Assembly: GCA_023424585.1 (NCBI GenBank)
Contig: JAFADT010000980.1
Coordinates: 1 to 17,731, forward strand
Reading direction: 5' to 3'
From: Pseudomonadota bacterium
GTDB taxonomy: Bacteria > Myxococcota > Myxococcia > Myxococcales > Myxococcaceae
Length of the DNA: 17,731 bases
A model generated the notes under the pieces. The model was not told where the DNA came from and ran no database searches. It saw nothing but the letters and a program-made list of their open reading frames with translations. Shown piece after piece: positions 1-7,310 of this stretch. How positions within the stretch are numbered: position 1 is the first letter of the stretch; each line of letters opens with the position of its first letter. Made by a program: the position numbers and the translations under genes.

Positions 1-1
1 G

Positions 2-1816
2 GGCGTGGCGGCCCTCCCCGAGGGCATGCCCCTGGTGGCGACCGCGGCGCTGGTGCGCGCCATGCAGCGGCTGCACGCGCGCGGCATGGTGGTGCGGCGC
101 GTGGCAGCCGCCGAAGCGCTCGGAGGCGTCACCGTCATCTGCGCGGACAAGACGGGCACACTCACGCGCAACGAGATGCGGCTGGAGGTGCTGGACGTGG
201 GGGACGGCCCCCTGGAGCTGTCCTCGCTGCGGCTCCAACCCCAGGCCGTGCTGGAGGATCCGCCCACGCTGGCCCTGGCGCTGGGCCTGCTCAACAGCGA
301 CGTGGACGTCCACCACCGCGGCAAGGAGCTGGAGGTGTCCGGCAGCTCCACGGAGAAGGCCCTGGTGGCCGCCGCGCACGCCGCGGGGCTGGACGGAGAC
401 GCGCTCCGTCGCGCCTTTCCTCGCCGCGACCTCCGCGAGCGCTCCGATGGCATCCACTACGTGGTGAGCGTCCACCATGCGCCCGGCGACGGCGTGGTGG
501 CCTTCATCAAGGGCGCTCCCGAGCAGGTGCTGGGCATGTGCGAGCGCGACTCGGGAGGTCCGCTGGACGCTCAGGACCGGGAGCGGCTGGCGAGGCGCAA
601 CGACACCCTGGCGGCGGACGGGCTGCGCGTGCTGGCGCTGGCCTGGAGGCGGCTCCCAGGGGACGCAGGCCCCGCGCCGACGGCCGGCTACACCTTCATC
701 GGCTTCGTGGGGCTGAGGGATCCGCTCCGCGAGGGCGCGGCGGAGTCGGTGCGCCAGGCGCGAGGCGCGGGCATCCGCACGGTGGTGCTGACGGGAGACC
801 AGCCTCGCACGGCCGAGGCCATCGCCCGGCAGGTGGGCCTGGAGGGGGACACCCTCACCCCGCATGGGCTGACGCGCATGCTCGCGCTGCCGGCGGATGT
901 GCTCGCGCACAGGCTCGACCGCACGGCGGTGCTGGCGCGCGTGGCGCCGGAGGACAAGCGGAAGCTGGTGAAGGCCCTGCGCGCGCGGGGAGCCGTCGTC
1001 GCCATGGCGGGAGACGGCATCAACGACGCCCCGGCGCTCCAGGCCGCGGACGTGGGCGTGGCGGTGGGCGTGCGCTCCAGCGACATGGCGCGCGCGGTGG
1101 CCGACGTGGTGATGGCCAGCGAGGACCTGCGCAGCATCATGTCCGCGGTGGGCGAGGGCCGCATCGTCCAGGACAACCTGCGCCGCGCGCTGCGCTTCCT
1201 CTTCGCCACCAACCTCTCGGAGATGGCGCTGGTGCTGAGCGCGGGCCTGCTGGGGCTTCAGGAGCCGCTCTCGCCGTTGCAGCTGCTGTGGATCAACCTC
1301 CTCACGGACACGCTGCCGGGGATCGCCCTGGCGCTGGAGCCGGGTGACCCGGCCATCCTCGACCGGCCCCCCGCGCCACCAGGGCTGCCGCTGCTCACGC
1401 GCCCCGCGGCGCTGCGGGTGGCGCGGGACGGCGCGTTGATGGCGGGCGTCGGAGGGCTGGGGCTCGCGCTGGGAGGCCCGCCGCTGGCGTTCGGGACGCT
1501 CACCGCGGTGCAGCTCGGCTACTCGGCCGTGTGTCGCGCGCCCAGGGAGGCACGGCGCAGTGCCCCCCCGGATGGCGAGTGGCGCCTCCCCGCCTTCGTC
1601 GGTGGGGCCGCCGCCCTGCACGCGGCGGCGCTCACCTTCCCACCGCTGCGGCGGGTGCTGGGACTGCCGGCGCCCACGCCGCTGACGTTCGGCGGGCTGG
1701 CGTTGGGCCTCGTCCTGCCGGCCCTGGTGGGCGCGGTGCCCGCGCGGGGCGGCCAGCGGGTGCGCCGGGCGCGGCGGGTGACGGACACGACTCCCTCTCT
1801 GGAGACAACCCCATGA
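2..1816 (+). CDS. P-type cation-transporting ATPase, C-terminal two thirds (cut by left edge)
   Basis: ATP-driven inner-membrane cation pump. The window opens inside the gene. Counting from the codon at 5-7, PEGMP of the metal-binding membrane helix is at residues 5-9, and the phosphorylated Asp of DKTGT is D48 (base 146). The nucleotide-domain KGAP starts at K169, the TGD loop is at 263-265, and the hinge GDGIND is at 336-341. All catalytic motifs are intact. Several hydrophobic helices follow, including a LLWINLLTDTLPG segment typical of P2-like (Ca/Mg-type) pumps. The ion cannot be read from this fragment. The upstream part, possibly with its own metal-associated domains, lies outside the window. 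The stop overlaps the next start (ATGA at 1813-1816), so the two genes are translationally coupled, and the third gene follows 10 bases on. The three probably form one operon. Confidence 0.93.
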   Translation, partial: GVAALPEGMPLVATAALVRAMQRLHARGMVVRRVAAAEALGGVTVICADKTGTLTRNEMRLEVLDVGDGPLELSSLRLQPQAVLEDPPTLALALGLLNSDVDVHHRGKELEVSGSSTEKALVAAAHAAGLDGDALRRAFPRRDLRERSDGIHYVVSVHHAPGDGVVAFIKGAPEQVLGMCERDSGGPLDAQDRERLARRNDTLAADGLRVLALAWRRLPGDAGPAPTAGYTFIGFVGLRDPLREGAAESVRQARGAGIRTVVLTGDQPRTAEAIARQVGLEGDTLTPHGLTRMLALPADVLAHRLDRTAVLARVAPEDKRKLVKALRARGAVVAMAGDGINDAPALQAADVGVAVGVRSSDMARAVADVVMASEDLRSIMSAVGEGRIVQDNLRRALRFLFATNLSEMALVLSAGLLGLQEPLSPLQLLWINLLTDTLPGIALALEPGDPAILDRPPAPPGLPLLTRPAALRVARDGALMAGVGGLGLALGGPPLAFGTLTAVQLGYSAVCRAPREARRSAPPDGEWRLPAFVGGAAALHAAALTFPPLRRVLGLPAPTPLTFGGLALGLVLPALVGAVPARGGQRVRRARRVTDTTPSLETTP

Positions 1817-2052
1817 AGTTCGACCTTCCCTCGTTCCTGCTGGGCTATGGCGCGGGCGCGGGCACGGTGCTGGCGAGCAAGCACCTGCGGCCGCTCGTCG
1901 TCGAGGTGGCCGCCACGGCCTACCGCTTCATCGACATGGTGGCCGCGCGCGCCGCGATGAAGCAGGAGGACCTCGAGGACCTCCTGGCCGAGGCGAAAGC
2001 CCGGGCCCGCGGGAGCGAGCGAACGCGGTCAGCGGGCGAAGCCCAGGCCTGA
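1813..2052 (+). CDS. Small DUF5132-like membrane-associated protein
   Basis: A 79-residue protein starting at the ATG that overlaps the ATPase stop. A longer frame opens upstream, but it would run deep into the ATPase gene, so I reject that start. Residues 7-22 form a glycine-rich hydrophobic stretch that could insert in the membrane. Residues 25-50 form an amphipathic helix rich in Ala/Val, and residues 51-62 are acidic (QEDLEDLLAEAK), before a basic, low-complexity tail. This pattern, a hydrophobic glycine-rich start then R-P-L...LAEA, resembles DUF5132 proteins, which I recall beside P-type ATPases. The biochemical role is unknown. The coupling suggests a partner or stabiliser of the pump. 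The family call is from pattern memory only. Confidence 0.75.
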   Translation: MKFDLPSFLLGYGAGAGTVLASKHLRPLVVEVAATAYRFIDMVAARAAMKQEDLEDLLAEAKARARGSERTRSAGEAQA

Positions 2053-2062
2053 GGGAGCGCGC

Positions 2063-2680
2063 ATGTTGCGGGTCATCTCCATCATCCACACCTCGCCGGG
2101 GCGCACGCGCCTGCGACTGCCGTGGTTGCGGCAGGACGCGAAGCAGGCCACGTCACTGGCGGACGCGCTCCTGCGGGTCGCAGGCATCCACGAGGTGCAG
2201 GTGCGGCCCTTCACCGGCAGCGTGCTGTGCATCCACGACCCGCAGGACCTGGACCTCGCGGGCCTGCTGGAGGAGGTGCGCCGGCACACCGGCGTGGAGG
2301 CGGTGGCGCGCCCCGGCGAGGAGCCGCCCGACGAGGACGAGCTGCTGCGCTCCCTCTCCGAGGGCAGCAGCGTGGCGCGAGCCGCCAGCCAGCTCTTCAA
2401 GGGCATCAACGTGGACGTGCTGCGAGCCACCGAGGGGCGCATGGACCTGGGCGCGCTGGCGACGCTGGGCTTCGCGGCGGCTGGCGCCGTGGAGGTGGCC
2501 GTGACGGGCAGGCTGTCTCCACCGCCGTGGTTCAGCCTGGGCTGGTGGGCCTTCCGGACCTTCGTCACCCTGGAGCGCGTGGCCATCCAGAACACCGTCC
2601 CCCCGGTGCGTCACAACGGCGGAGCCGCCCCAGCAGCGCACGGGCCCGGTACACCGGGGACCACCGGATACAAGGCCTGA
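2063..2680 (+). CDS. HMA_2-like heavy-metal-associated domain protein
   Basis: A 205-residue protein whose ATG lies 10 bases after the previous stop, with GAGGGAGC just upstream as a plausible ribosome site. Residues 1-80 read as a ferredoxin-like HMA_2 domain: a first strand ending SPGRTRLRLP, a helix, then a second half with VRPFTGSVLCIHDP. The CxxC of classical metal chaperones is absent, as is usual for HMA_2. Residues 85-120 are acidic and charged. Residues 140-185 contain a hydrophobic segment (ALATLGFAAAGAVEVAV) and an aromatic WFSLGWWAFRTF stretch, probably membrane-embedded. It probably works with the upstream pump, as a regulatory or targeting subunit at the membrane. Direct metal delivery is less likely without cysteines. 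The tail is Pro/Ala/Gly-rich. It converges on the aldehyde dehydrogenase gene with 47 bases between stops. Confidence 0.8.
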   Translation: MLRVISIIHTSPGRTRLRLPWLRQDAKQATSLADALLRVAGIHEVQVRPFTGSVLCIHDPQDLDLAGLLEEVRRHTGVEAVARPGEEPPDEDELLRSLSEGSSVARAASQLFKGINVDVLRATEGRMDLGALATLGFAAAGAVEVAVTGRLSPPPWFSLGWWAFRTFVTLERVAIQNTVPPVRHNGGAAPAAHGPGTPGTTGYKA

Positions 2681-2727
2681 GTGGAGCTGCTGGGGCCCGG
2701 AAGCGCCTCGCGCGCGGACGGATGCGC

Positions 2728-4236
2728 TCAATCCGGCCAGTTGCCTTCCAGGGGATGGGGGCCGGCGGTGAAGGCGCGCACCAGGTGGGTGCCGCCGACG
2801 AAGGCCCCCGCCCATGAGCCGCCCCTGCCGCCGAAGGACTCCTCGCGGTCGCCCCGCGAGCGCAGCGCGTTGATCCCGACCTTGAAGGCATGGAGTCGCG
2901 CGGCGATGCGCTGGGCAAGCTCCGGGTCATCCGTCGCCACCGAGGCCACGAGCGCGCCGTTGGAGACGTTGGCCTCCCGCACCAGGTCCTCCTCGGAGTC
3001 CACCGACACCAGGACGTCGACGGGGCCGAAGGGCTCGCGCAGGTAGAGCTCACTGTCTTGAGGGACGCCGAAGAGCAGGACCGGCGGCAGGTAGGCGCCC
3101 CGCTCCTGGCTCGCGGTGAAGGCGTCCTCCGCGAGCTCGCCCTGATACAGCACCGCGGCGCCCTGCTCCCGCACGTCGGCGATGAGGGAGCGGAGCTCCT
3201 CGCCCTTGCTGGAGGAGATGAGGGGCCCGAAGTCCACGTGCGAGCCCAGGACCGGATTGCCCACGCGCAGCGTGGAGACGGCATCGACATACGTCCGGAC
3301 GAACCTGGGGACGAGCGACTGTTCAACGACCCAGCGGGTGTAGGCGGTGCAGCGCTGCTTGCCGAAGTCGAAGCCCGCCCGAATCTGTTTGCCGAGCGCG
3401 TCCCAGTCCGTGAAGTGTGTGATTGCGTAGGCGTTCACGCCCTCCATCTCCAACGCGTAGCGCTTGTCGGACTCACGCAGGCGGCGGTGGACCTCGCCGC
3501 CGTTGGCGCGGCCGCCAATGAAGGCGACGCCCGCGATGCGCGGATGGCCGACGAGCGCCTCGGAGAGGTCCCTGCCGCGCCCGCCCACGAGCGACACGGG
3601 GAGGCCCGCGCGGCGCAGCAAGGCGAAGGCAAGCGTCAGGGAGACGCCGCCCCCCTGGGTCGGAATCTTCGCGATGACCGAGTTGCCCGCGAGCGATTGC
3701 ACGAGCACGTTGAGCAGCAGGACGGAGAACGGGTAGTTCCAGGAGGCGATGTTCGAGACGAGGCCGAGCGGCTTGCGACCATCGACCATCCGGCCCATCT
3801 GCTCCAGGTACCACGTGATGCCAGCCAGACACCGGTCCACGTCGTTGGAGGCCGTGGGCAGCGTCTTGCCGATGTCCCAGGCCAGGATCCGGATGAGCAG
3901 GTCGCGGTGGGCCTGGAGCAGCACCACCGCCTCCGCGACGGCCTGGGCGCGGTCCTCGAGCGGACGGGCGGCCCAGGGCATGAACTCCGCCGCCGCCTGC
4001 TCGACGCCCTCGGCGACCTGGGCGGCGCCGAGCAGCGGCAGCTCGGCGATGACGCTGCCGTCGATGGGTGAGATGGCATTGAACCAGGCAGGCGGCTGGA
4101 GCCACCGCCCCGCGACGGGAGAGAGCAGCCGCCCCTGGGGGTCAAAGGCTTCCGGGACGGCCCTCCGGGCTTCGGCAAGCAGGCGACGGCTTTCGAGATG
4201 ACGAAGGGGCTCGCCAACGAGTTCGGTATTCAGCAC
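2728..4236 (-). CDS. NAD(P)-dependent aldehyde dehydrogenase family protein
   Basis: A 502-residue cytoplasmic enzyme that should oxidise an aldehyde to the acid using NAD(P)+. I chose the GTG at 4236 because GGAGG (4243-4247 on this strand) sits six bases upstream. The open frame extends to 4323, but that part has no family resemblance. Catalytic residues are all present: Asn167 in ASWNYPF, Lys190 for cofactor binding, general base Glu263 in LEMEG, nucleophile Cys296 in FGKQRC, and Glu401 in EPFGP. The Glu-Cys spacing of 33 matches the family (34 in the classical numbering). Oddities are FIGGRAN where most members have FTGS, and LEMEG for LELGG, so this is a divergent subfamily. The substrate is not predictable. 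No partner gene is tightly linked; the next gene on this strand ends 206 bases upstream. Confidence 0.93.
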   Translation of the reverse strand: MLNTELVGEPLRHLESRRLLAEARRAVPEAFDPQGRLLSPVAGRWLQPPAWFNAISPIDGSVIAELPLLGAAQVAEGVEQAAAEFMPWAARPLEDRAQAVAEAVVLLQAHRDLLIRILAWDIGKTLPTASNDVDRCLAGITWYLEQMGRMVDGRKPLGLVSNIASWNYPFSVLLLNVLVQSLAGNSVIAKIPTQGGGVSLTLAFALLRRAGLPVSLVGGRGRDLSEALVGHPRIAGVAFIGGRANGGEVHRRLRESDKRYALEMEGVNAYAITHFTDWDALGKQIRAGFDFGKQRCTAYTRWVVEQSLVPRFVRTYVDAVSTLRVGNPVLGSHVDFGPLISSSKGEELRSLIADVREQGAAVLYQGELAEDAFTASQERGAYLPPVLLFGVPQDSELYLREPFGPVDVLVSVDSEEDLVREANVSNGALVASVATDDPELAQRIAARLHAFKVGINALRSRGDREESFGGRGGSWAGAFVGGTHLVRAFTAGPHPLEGNWPD

Positions 4237-4285
4237 GGGTAACCTCCTCGCGCGTCGGATTCGCTCCGAGTCAGTTGAGGCCGCG

Positions 4286-4310
4286 GCCCATGACGAGCTG
4301 CGACATGGGC
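4286..4310. repeat. 25-bp inverted repeat upstream of the aldehyde dehydrogenase gene
   Basis: Two perfect 7-base arms, GCCCATG (4286-4292) and CATGGGC (4304-4310), are separated by 11 bases. The dyad lies 50 bases upstream of the GTG start of the aldehyde dehydrogenase gene, where an operator could sit. It could equally be chance in GC-rich DNA. No regulator gene adjoins it. Confidence 0.35.
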
Positions 4311-4442
4311 TGAATGTCGTCACGCGTGGGCGATTTGCCTGCGGGGGCAGACAAGGGTCCGTGAGGAGGGCGTGTTGCTCTCTTCAGCCGCGCGGTCCCC
4401 GCGCCGGTTGGGAGCCCGTCCTCCTCACGCCCGTCTCAAGCG

Positions 4443-5021
4443 CTAGAGACCGGGGAACTTGACGACGACGGTGGATACCTTGACGAGCGCGTAGGACTCC
4501 TGCCGGCTGAGCAGGTTCGTCTGCTGGGCGACCAGTTGCGCGCGGAACTCCACCTGCCGCGCCTCGTGGTCGAAGATCGCGTAGACGACGTAGTACCGCG
4601 CCTTGCGAACCATCGTCTCCTGATCGACCGAGAGCTGGACGTCGTCCGGGTTCAGGCTGCTGTCCACGACGCACTTGAAGCCGGCCAGCTTGTGCGGGTT
4701 CTGGGAGGCGCTGTCGGTGCGGGCCTCGTGCCGGATGAAGATGCGGCCCTCGTGAAACTTGTACCAGAGGCTGCAACCGCTCAGGTTCGCGGTGAAGAAG
4801 TACGTGATGGCGTCGGTCGCGAGATCGATCTCGCACTCCGTGACGTCACCCGACTTCCAGGGCAGGTAGAAGGCATCAGGGGATTCGCTCTCCGTGAGCG
4901 TGGCCAGCTCGCGGTCGTCCAATGAGGTGTCGAACGTCACCGCGTAGGCGCCCATGCCGGAGCCGGGGGTGGGACCGAGGATGAGCGGCTTCTGCTTCTG
5001 CCTGCCGGATGCGTTTCCCAT
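4443..5021 (-). CDS. CNF1/BLF1-like LSGC-motif protein, putative glutamine deamidase
   Basis: A 192-residue protein likely to be called hypothetical. I place the start at the ATG at 5021 (MGNASG). A frame is open to 5132, but its codons above 5021 end often in A or T, while those below are G/C-ended. No strong Shine-Dalgarno precedes 5021, so the start is uncertain. Residues 53-58 read LPWKSG and 75-83 read FFTANLSGC. The triad by position is Thr77, Cys83, His98. I recall Cys866/His881 for E. coli CNF1 and Thr88/Cys94/His106 for Burkholderia BLF1. The Thr-Cys spacing of 6 equals BLF1 and the Cys-His spacing of 15 equals CNF1. Those toxins deamidate a glutamine in Rho GTPases or eIF4A. No signal peptide is visible, and no immunity or secretion gene is adjacent. 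The gene stands alone, with 177- and 206-base flanks. Activity and target are inference. Confidence 0.7.
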   Translation of the reverse strand: MGNASGRQKQKPLILGPTPGSGMGAYAVTFDTSLDDRELATLTESESPDAFYLPWKSGDVTECEIDLATDAITYFFTANLSGCSLWYKFHEGRIFIRHEARTDSASQNPHKLAGFKCVVDSSLNPDDVQLSVDQETMVRKARYYVVYAIFDHEARQVEFRAQLVAQQTNLLSRQESYALVKVSTVVVKFPGL

Positions 5022-5198
5022 CACGCGTTCATAGCAGCAGCCCCAACAGTTCGCTCCACCGGAGGCCGTTGAATGGGCTTCAGCGTGATGGATGCCATGA
5101 AGCGGCGAGACACGCATGGCTTCAGAAGGCATGCCGACCTGTACGCGAAAGCAAGACGCTCCAGGGGGAGCGCGCGGGTCGATGTGGCTCCAGCCGTC

Positions 5199-6446
5199 TC
5201 AGCCTGGAGAGGGATTCGACTGGGGTCTCCGTCCGGCGGCCCCTCTCGCCACGCGCAGCCACACCAGTGAGACCATCAGCCACGCCGCCGTGAGCGCGCT
5301 CCACGCCTGGGGTGCATCGGCCCAGGTCAGCCACAGCGTCACCGCCACCCCCATCGCGAGCACCCGGGCGAGCTCCAGTGGCTCGCTCCATCCCTTCGAC
5401 TCCAGCATCCCGCTCCAGGCGGTCGCCATCGCCCAGAGCAGCAGGCTCAAGGCGACCTTCTGCCAGCCCGATAGCGGCGAGGCGTGGTGGCTCACGAGGA
5501 GCATGAACGGCATCGAGGCGAACAACTGGAAGACGAGGTACCCACGGATGCCAGGCAGCTCCCGCGAGTGGTACTTCACCTCCGCGCCGTCCTGCCTCCA
5601 GTACCCCAACGTGCGAGGGGGAAGGTCCGCGGGCCTCCAGCCCGTGGGCATCACCCAGAGGCGCAGCCGGTCCCAGTGGCTCTTCGTGGCGATGGCGTCC
5701 GCGAAGAGCCGGGCCCACGCCTGGAAGTTGATGGCCGTCGGGTCCCAGGTGTTCGCCGGGGTCGTCAGGCCATAGGAGCACGGCTCGGCCTCCTCCTCGT
5801 AGGTGCCGAACATCCGGTCCCAGATGATGAGGAAGCCCGCGTAGTTCTTGTCGATGTACGCGTCATTGCGCGCGTGGTGCACGCGGTGGTGCGACGGCGT
5901 GTTCAGCCACGACTCCACCCACCGCGGGAGCTTGGGGATGACCCGCGTGTGGGGGATGAACTGGAGCACCAGGTGGAAGGCCACCATCGCCAGCACGGCC
6001 TCCGGCGGGAAGCCCACCAGCACCAGCGGCCAGTAGAAGAGGAACGAGAAGAGGCGCTGCGTCACGCTCGCGCGCAAGGCCACCGCGTAGTTGAGCTCCT
6101 CGGTGGAGTGGTGCGGCGAGTGGGCCGCCCAGCCGATGTTGGTGCGGTGCCCGAAGCGGTGGAACCAGTAGAAGAGGAAGTCGACGCCCAGGAAGAGCGC
6201 CACCAGCGACAGCGGCGACGATGCGTCCAGCCGCCACGGCGCGAACTGGCCCAGCTGCGTGAAGAGGGGCAGCACCAGCAGGGCCACCGCGACGTTGACG
6301 CACTGGTTCATCACCGCCGTGCCCATGCTCGCGATGGAGTCCTGGAAGCTGTAGTAGCCGTTGCGCCGCACCACGCACCAGGCGAACTCGGCCAGGGCCA
6401 GGGCAATGACGAAGGGCGTCGCCAGGGCATAGACGTTGATGGACAT
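5199..6446 (-). CDS. Membrane fatty-acid hydroxylase / sterol desaturase family (AGMO-like)
   Basis: A 415-residue integral membrane di-iron oxygenase. It starts at the ATG at 6446 with a hydrophobic helix. The histidine boxes that bind two irons are complete: H96-x3-H100 (HRFGHR), H109-x2-HH (HSPHH, 109-113), and HH-x2-HH at 186-191 (HHRVHH). The block NYAGFLIIWDRMFGTY at 201-216 is typical of the superfamily. Four or more hydrophobic segments precede the last box. After a soluble stretch (about 220-305), four more hydrophobic segments fill residues 305-405. This long layout fits the alkylglycerol-monooxygenase (TMEM195) branch better than the short carotene or C-5 sterol enzymes. Substrate could be an ether lipid, sterol or fatty chain. 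It is divergent from a Crp/Fnr regulator 67 bases away, which may control it through the dyad at 6481-6496. Confidence 0.93.
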   Translation of the reverse strand: MSINVYALATPFVIALALAEFAWCVVRRNGYYSFQDSIASMGTAVMNQCVNVAVALLVLPLFTQLGQFAPWRLDASSPLSLVALFLGVDFLFYWFHRFGHRTNIGWAAHSPHHSTEELNYAVALRASVTQRLFSFLFYWPLVLVGFPPEAVLAMVAFHLVLQFIPHTRVIPKLPRWVESWLNTPSHHRVHHARNDAYIDKNYAGFLIIWDRMFGTYEEEAEPCSYGLTTPANTWDPTAINFQAWARLFADAIATKSHWDRLRLWVMPTGWRPADLPPRTLGYWRQDGAEVKYHSRELPGIRGYLVFQLFASMPFMLLVSHHASPLSGWQKVALSLLLWAMATAWSGMLESKGWSEPLELARVLAMGVAVTLWLTWADAPQAWSALTAAWLMVSLVWLRVARGAAGRRPQSNPSPG

Positions 6447-6454
6447 GCCGCCGG

Positions 6455-6460
6455 TATATG
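6455..6460 (-). promoter_or_regulatory. Possible -10 element of the sterol desaturase gene
   Basis: On the minus strand CATATA lies nine bases upstream of the ATG at 6446. Used as a -10 box, it would give a nearly leaderless transcript. It would also place the dyad at 6481-6496 close to -41, the usual class II activator position of Crp/Fnr proteins. There is no good -35 at 17-base spacing, consistent with an activator-dependent promoter. This is inference from one weak match. Confidence 0.3.
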
Positions 6461-6480
6461 TTTCCGGAGGCGGCCTGCGC

Positions 6481-6496
6481 CTTAACCCAGGTCAAG
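6481..6496. promoter_or_regulatory. Fnr-sized dyad, candidate operator for the Crp/Fnr regulator
   Basis: The sequence CTTAACCCAGGTCAAG is an imperfect palindrome with six of eight base pairs matching. Its core, TTAAC-N4-GTCAA, has the same half-site length and N4 spacing as the Fnr/Dnr/FixK consensus TTGAT-N4-ATCAA. It ends 17 bases before the regulator start (6514) and begins 35 bases from the desaturase start (6446). It could serve both genes. A MerR-type operator also has this general look, but no MerR gene is present. Confidence 0.5.
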
Positions 6497-6513
6497 CCAG
6501 GGTCCTCCGAGAC

Positions 6514-7104
6514 GTGAGATTCCCCAAGCTCTTCGAGCGCCTCGCCACGCTGGCCCCGCTTCCTCCCGAGGAGTGGGCGAAGGCCGAGGCCGTGGCGAAG
6601 GAACAAGCGCTCGCGAAGCGGGAGCTCTTCATGCGCCCGGGGGACGCGGCGGACCGGTTCGCGGTGGTGCTTCAGGGCGTCTTCCGGGGCGTGCGCGTGT
6701 CGCCGCGCGGGGGCGAGTCCATCAAGGCCTTCCGCGCCGAGGGCGAGCTGATTGGCGCCTACGCGGAGATGTTGCAGCGGCGGCCGTCGATGACCGCGAT
6801 TGAAGCGCTGGAGCCGAGCCGCGTGCTGGTGTTCCAGGCGCGGGACTTCCAGGCGCTGGAGCAGGGCCACGTGTGCTGGGAGCGGCTGGCGCGCCGGGTG
6901 GCGGAGCAGCACTTCCTCCTCAAGGAGCGCCGTGAGCAGGAGTTCCTGGAGCTGTCCGCGGAGGAGCGGCTCGTGAACTTCTGGGAGGAGCATCCCCACC
7001 TGACCGGACGGATTCCCCAGCGAGACGTGGCGGCCTACCTCGGCATCACCGAGGTGGGGCTGAGCCGGATCATGTCCCGGCGCCGCAAGCGGGCGGCGGA
7101 CTGA
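6514..7104 (+). CDS. Crp/Fnr family transcriptional regulator
   Basis: A 196-residue regulator beginning at the GTG at 6514. The frame is open back to an ATG at 6436, but that would overlap the divergent desaturase start and put the dyad inside the gene. From 6514 the N-terminus (FPKLFERLATLAPLPPEEW) aligns with known members. Residues 25-110 form the cyclic-nucleotide-binding beta-barrel fold (LFMRPGDAADRFAVVLQG). Residues 115-145 are the long dimerisation helix, and 167-190 (IPQRDVAAYLGITEVGLSRI) are the DNA-recognition helix-turn-helix. Fnr-type iron-sulfur cysteines are absent; only Cys121 is present. The barrel lacks an obvious cAMP-contact signature, so the ligand is unknown. It probably controls itself and the divergent desaturase. 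Confidence 0.92.
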   Translation: MRFPKLFERLATLAPLPPEEWAKAEAVAKEQALAKRELFMRPGDAADRFAVVLQGVFRGVRVSPRGGESIKAFRAEGELIGAYAEMLQRRPSMTAIEALEPSRVLVFQARDFQALEQGHVCWERLARRVAEQHFLLKERREQEFLELSAEERLVNFWEEHPHLTGRIPQRDVAAYLGITEVGLSRIMSRRRKRAAD

Positions 7105-7114
7105 GCACGGGCAG

Positions 7115-7135
7115 GCGAAGCCGCACCGGCTTCGC
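7115..7135 (+). terminator. Hairpin after the Crp/Fnr gene, terminator-like but without a U-tract
   Basis: GCGAAGCCG (7115-7123) and CGGCTTCGC (7127-7135) form a perfect 9-bp stem with the 3-base loop CAC, starting 11 bases after the stop codon. The position and stability suggest a transcript end. No T-run follows, so it may only protect the 3' end or act with Rho. Confidence 0.45.
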
Positions 7136-7310
7136 GGAGTCTCCCGCCACTTTGAACACGTGTCGCCCTGATTCGGGGAGCACCGCTGCGGTCGCGTCCG
7201 GGTTCAGCGACGGCTTCCCGAGCACGCCGGGAATGGATTCCCCAAGAGGATGTTCGGCTGGGAGCCCGTTCGGCGCAAGCGCCGTTGCCACCTCCAGGTC
7301 CGGTCACCCC

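Noticed and set aside
2681..2727. Terminator between the HMA_2-like and aldehyde dehydrogenase genes
   Set aside because: No stable hairpin with a T-run on either strand in these 47 bases.
2890..4071. 393-residue open frame opposite the aldehyde dehydrogenase
   Set aside because: The dehydrogenase has all catalytic residues in the other frame; this one is low-complexity.
5022..5132. N-terminal extension of the LSGC protein up to an ATG at 5132
   Set aside because: Codons there are often A/T-ended, unlike the rest of the gene, and the peptide has no signal-peptide or domain character.
5188..5209. CTCCAG/CTGGAG inverted repeat around the desaturase stop codon
   Set aside because: Six-base arms with a ten-base loop and no T-run; too weak to call a terminator.
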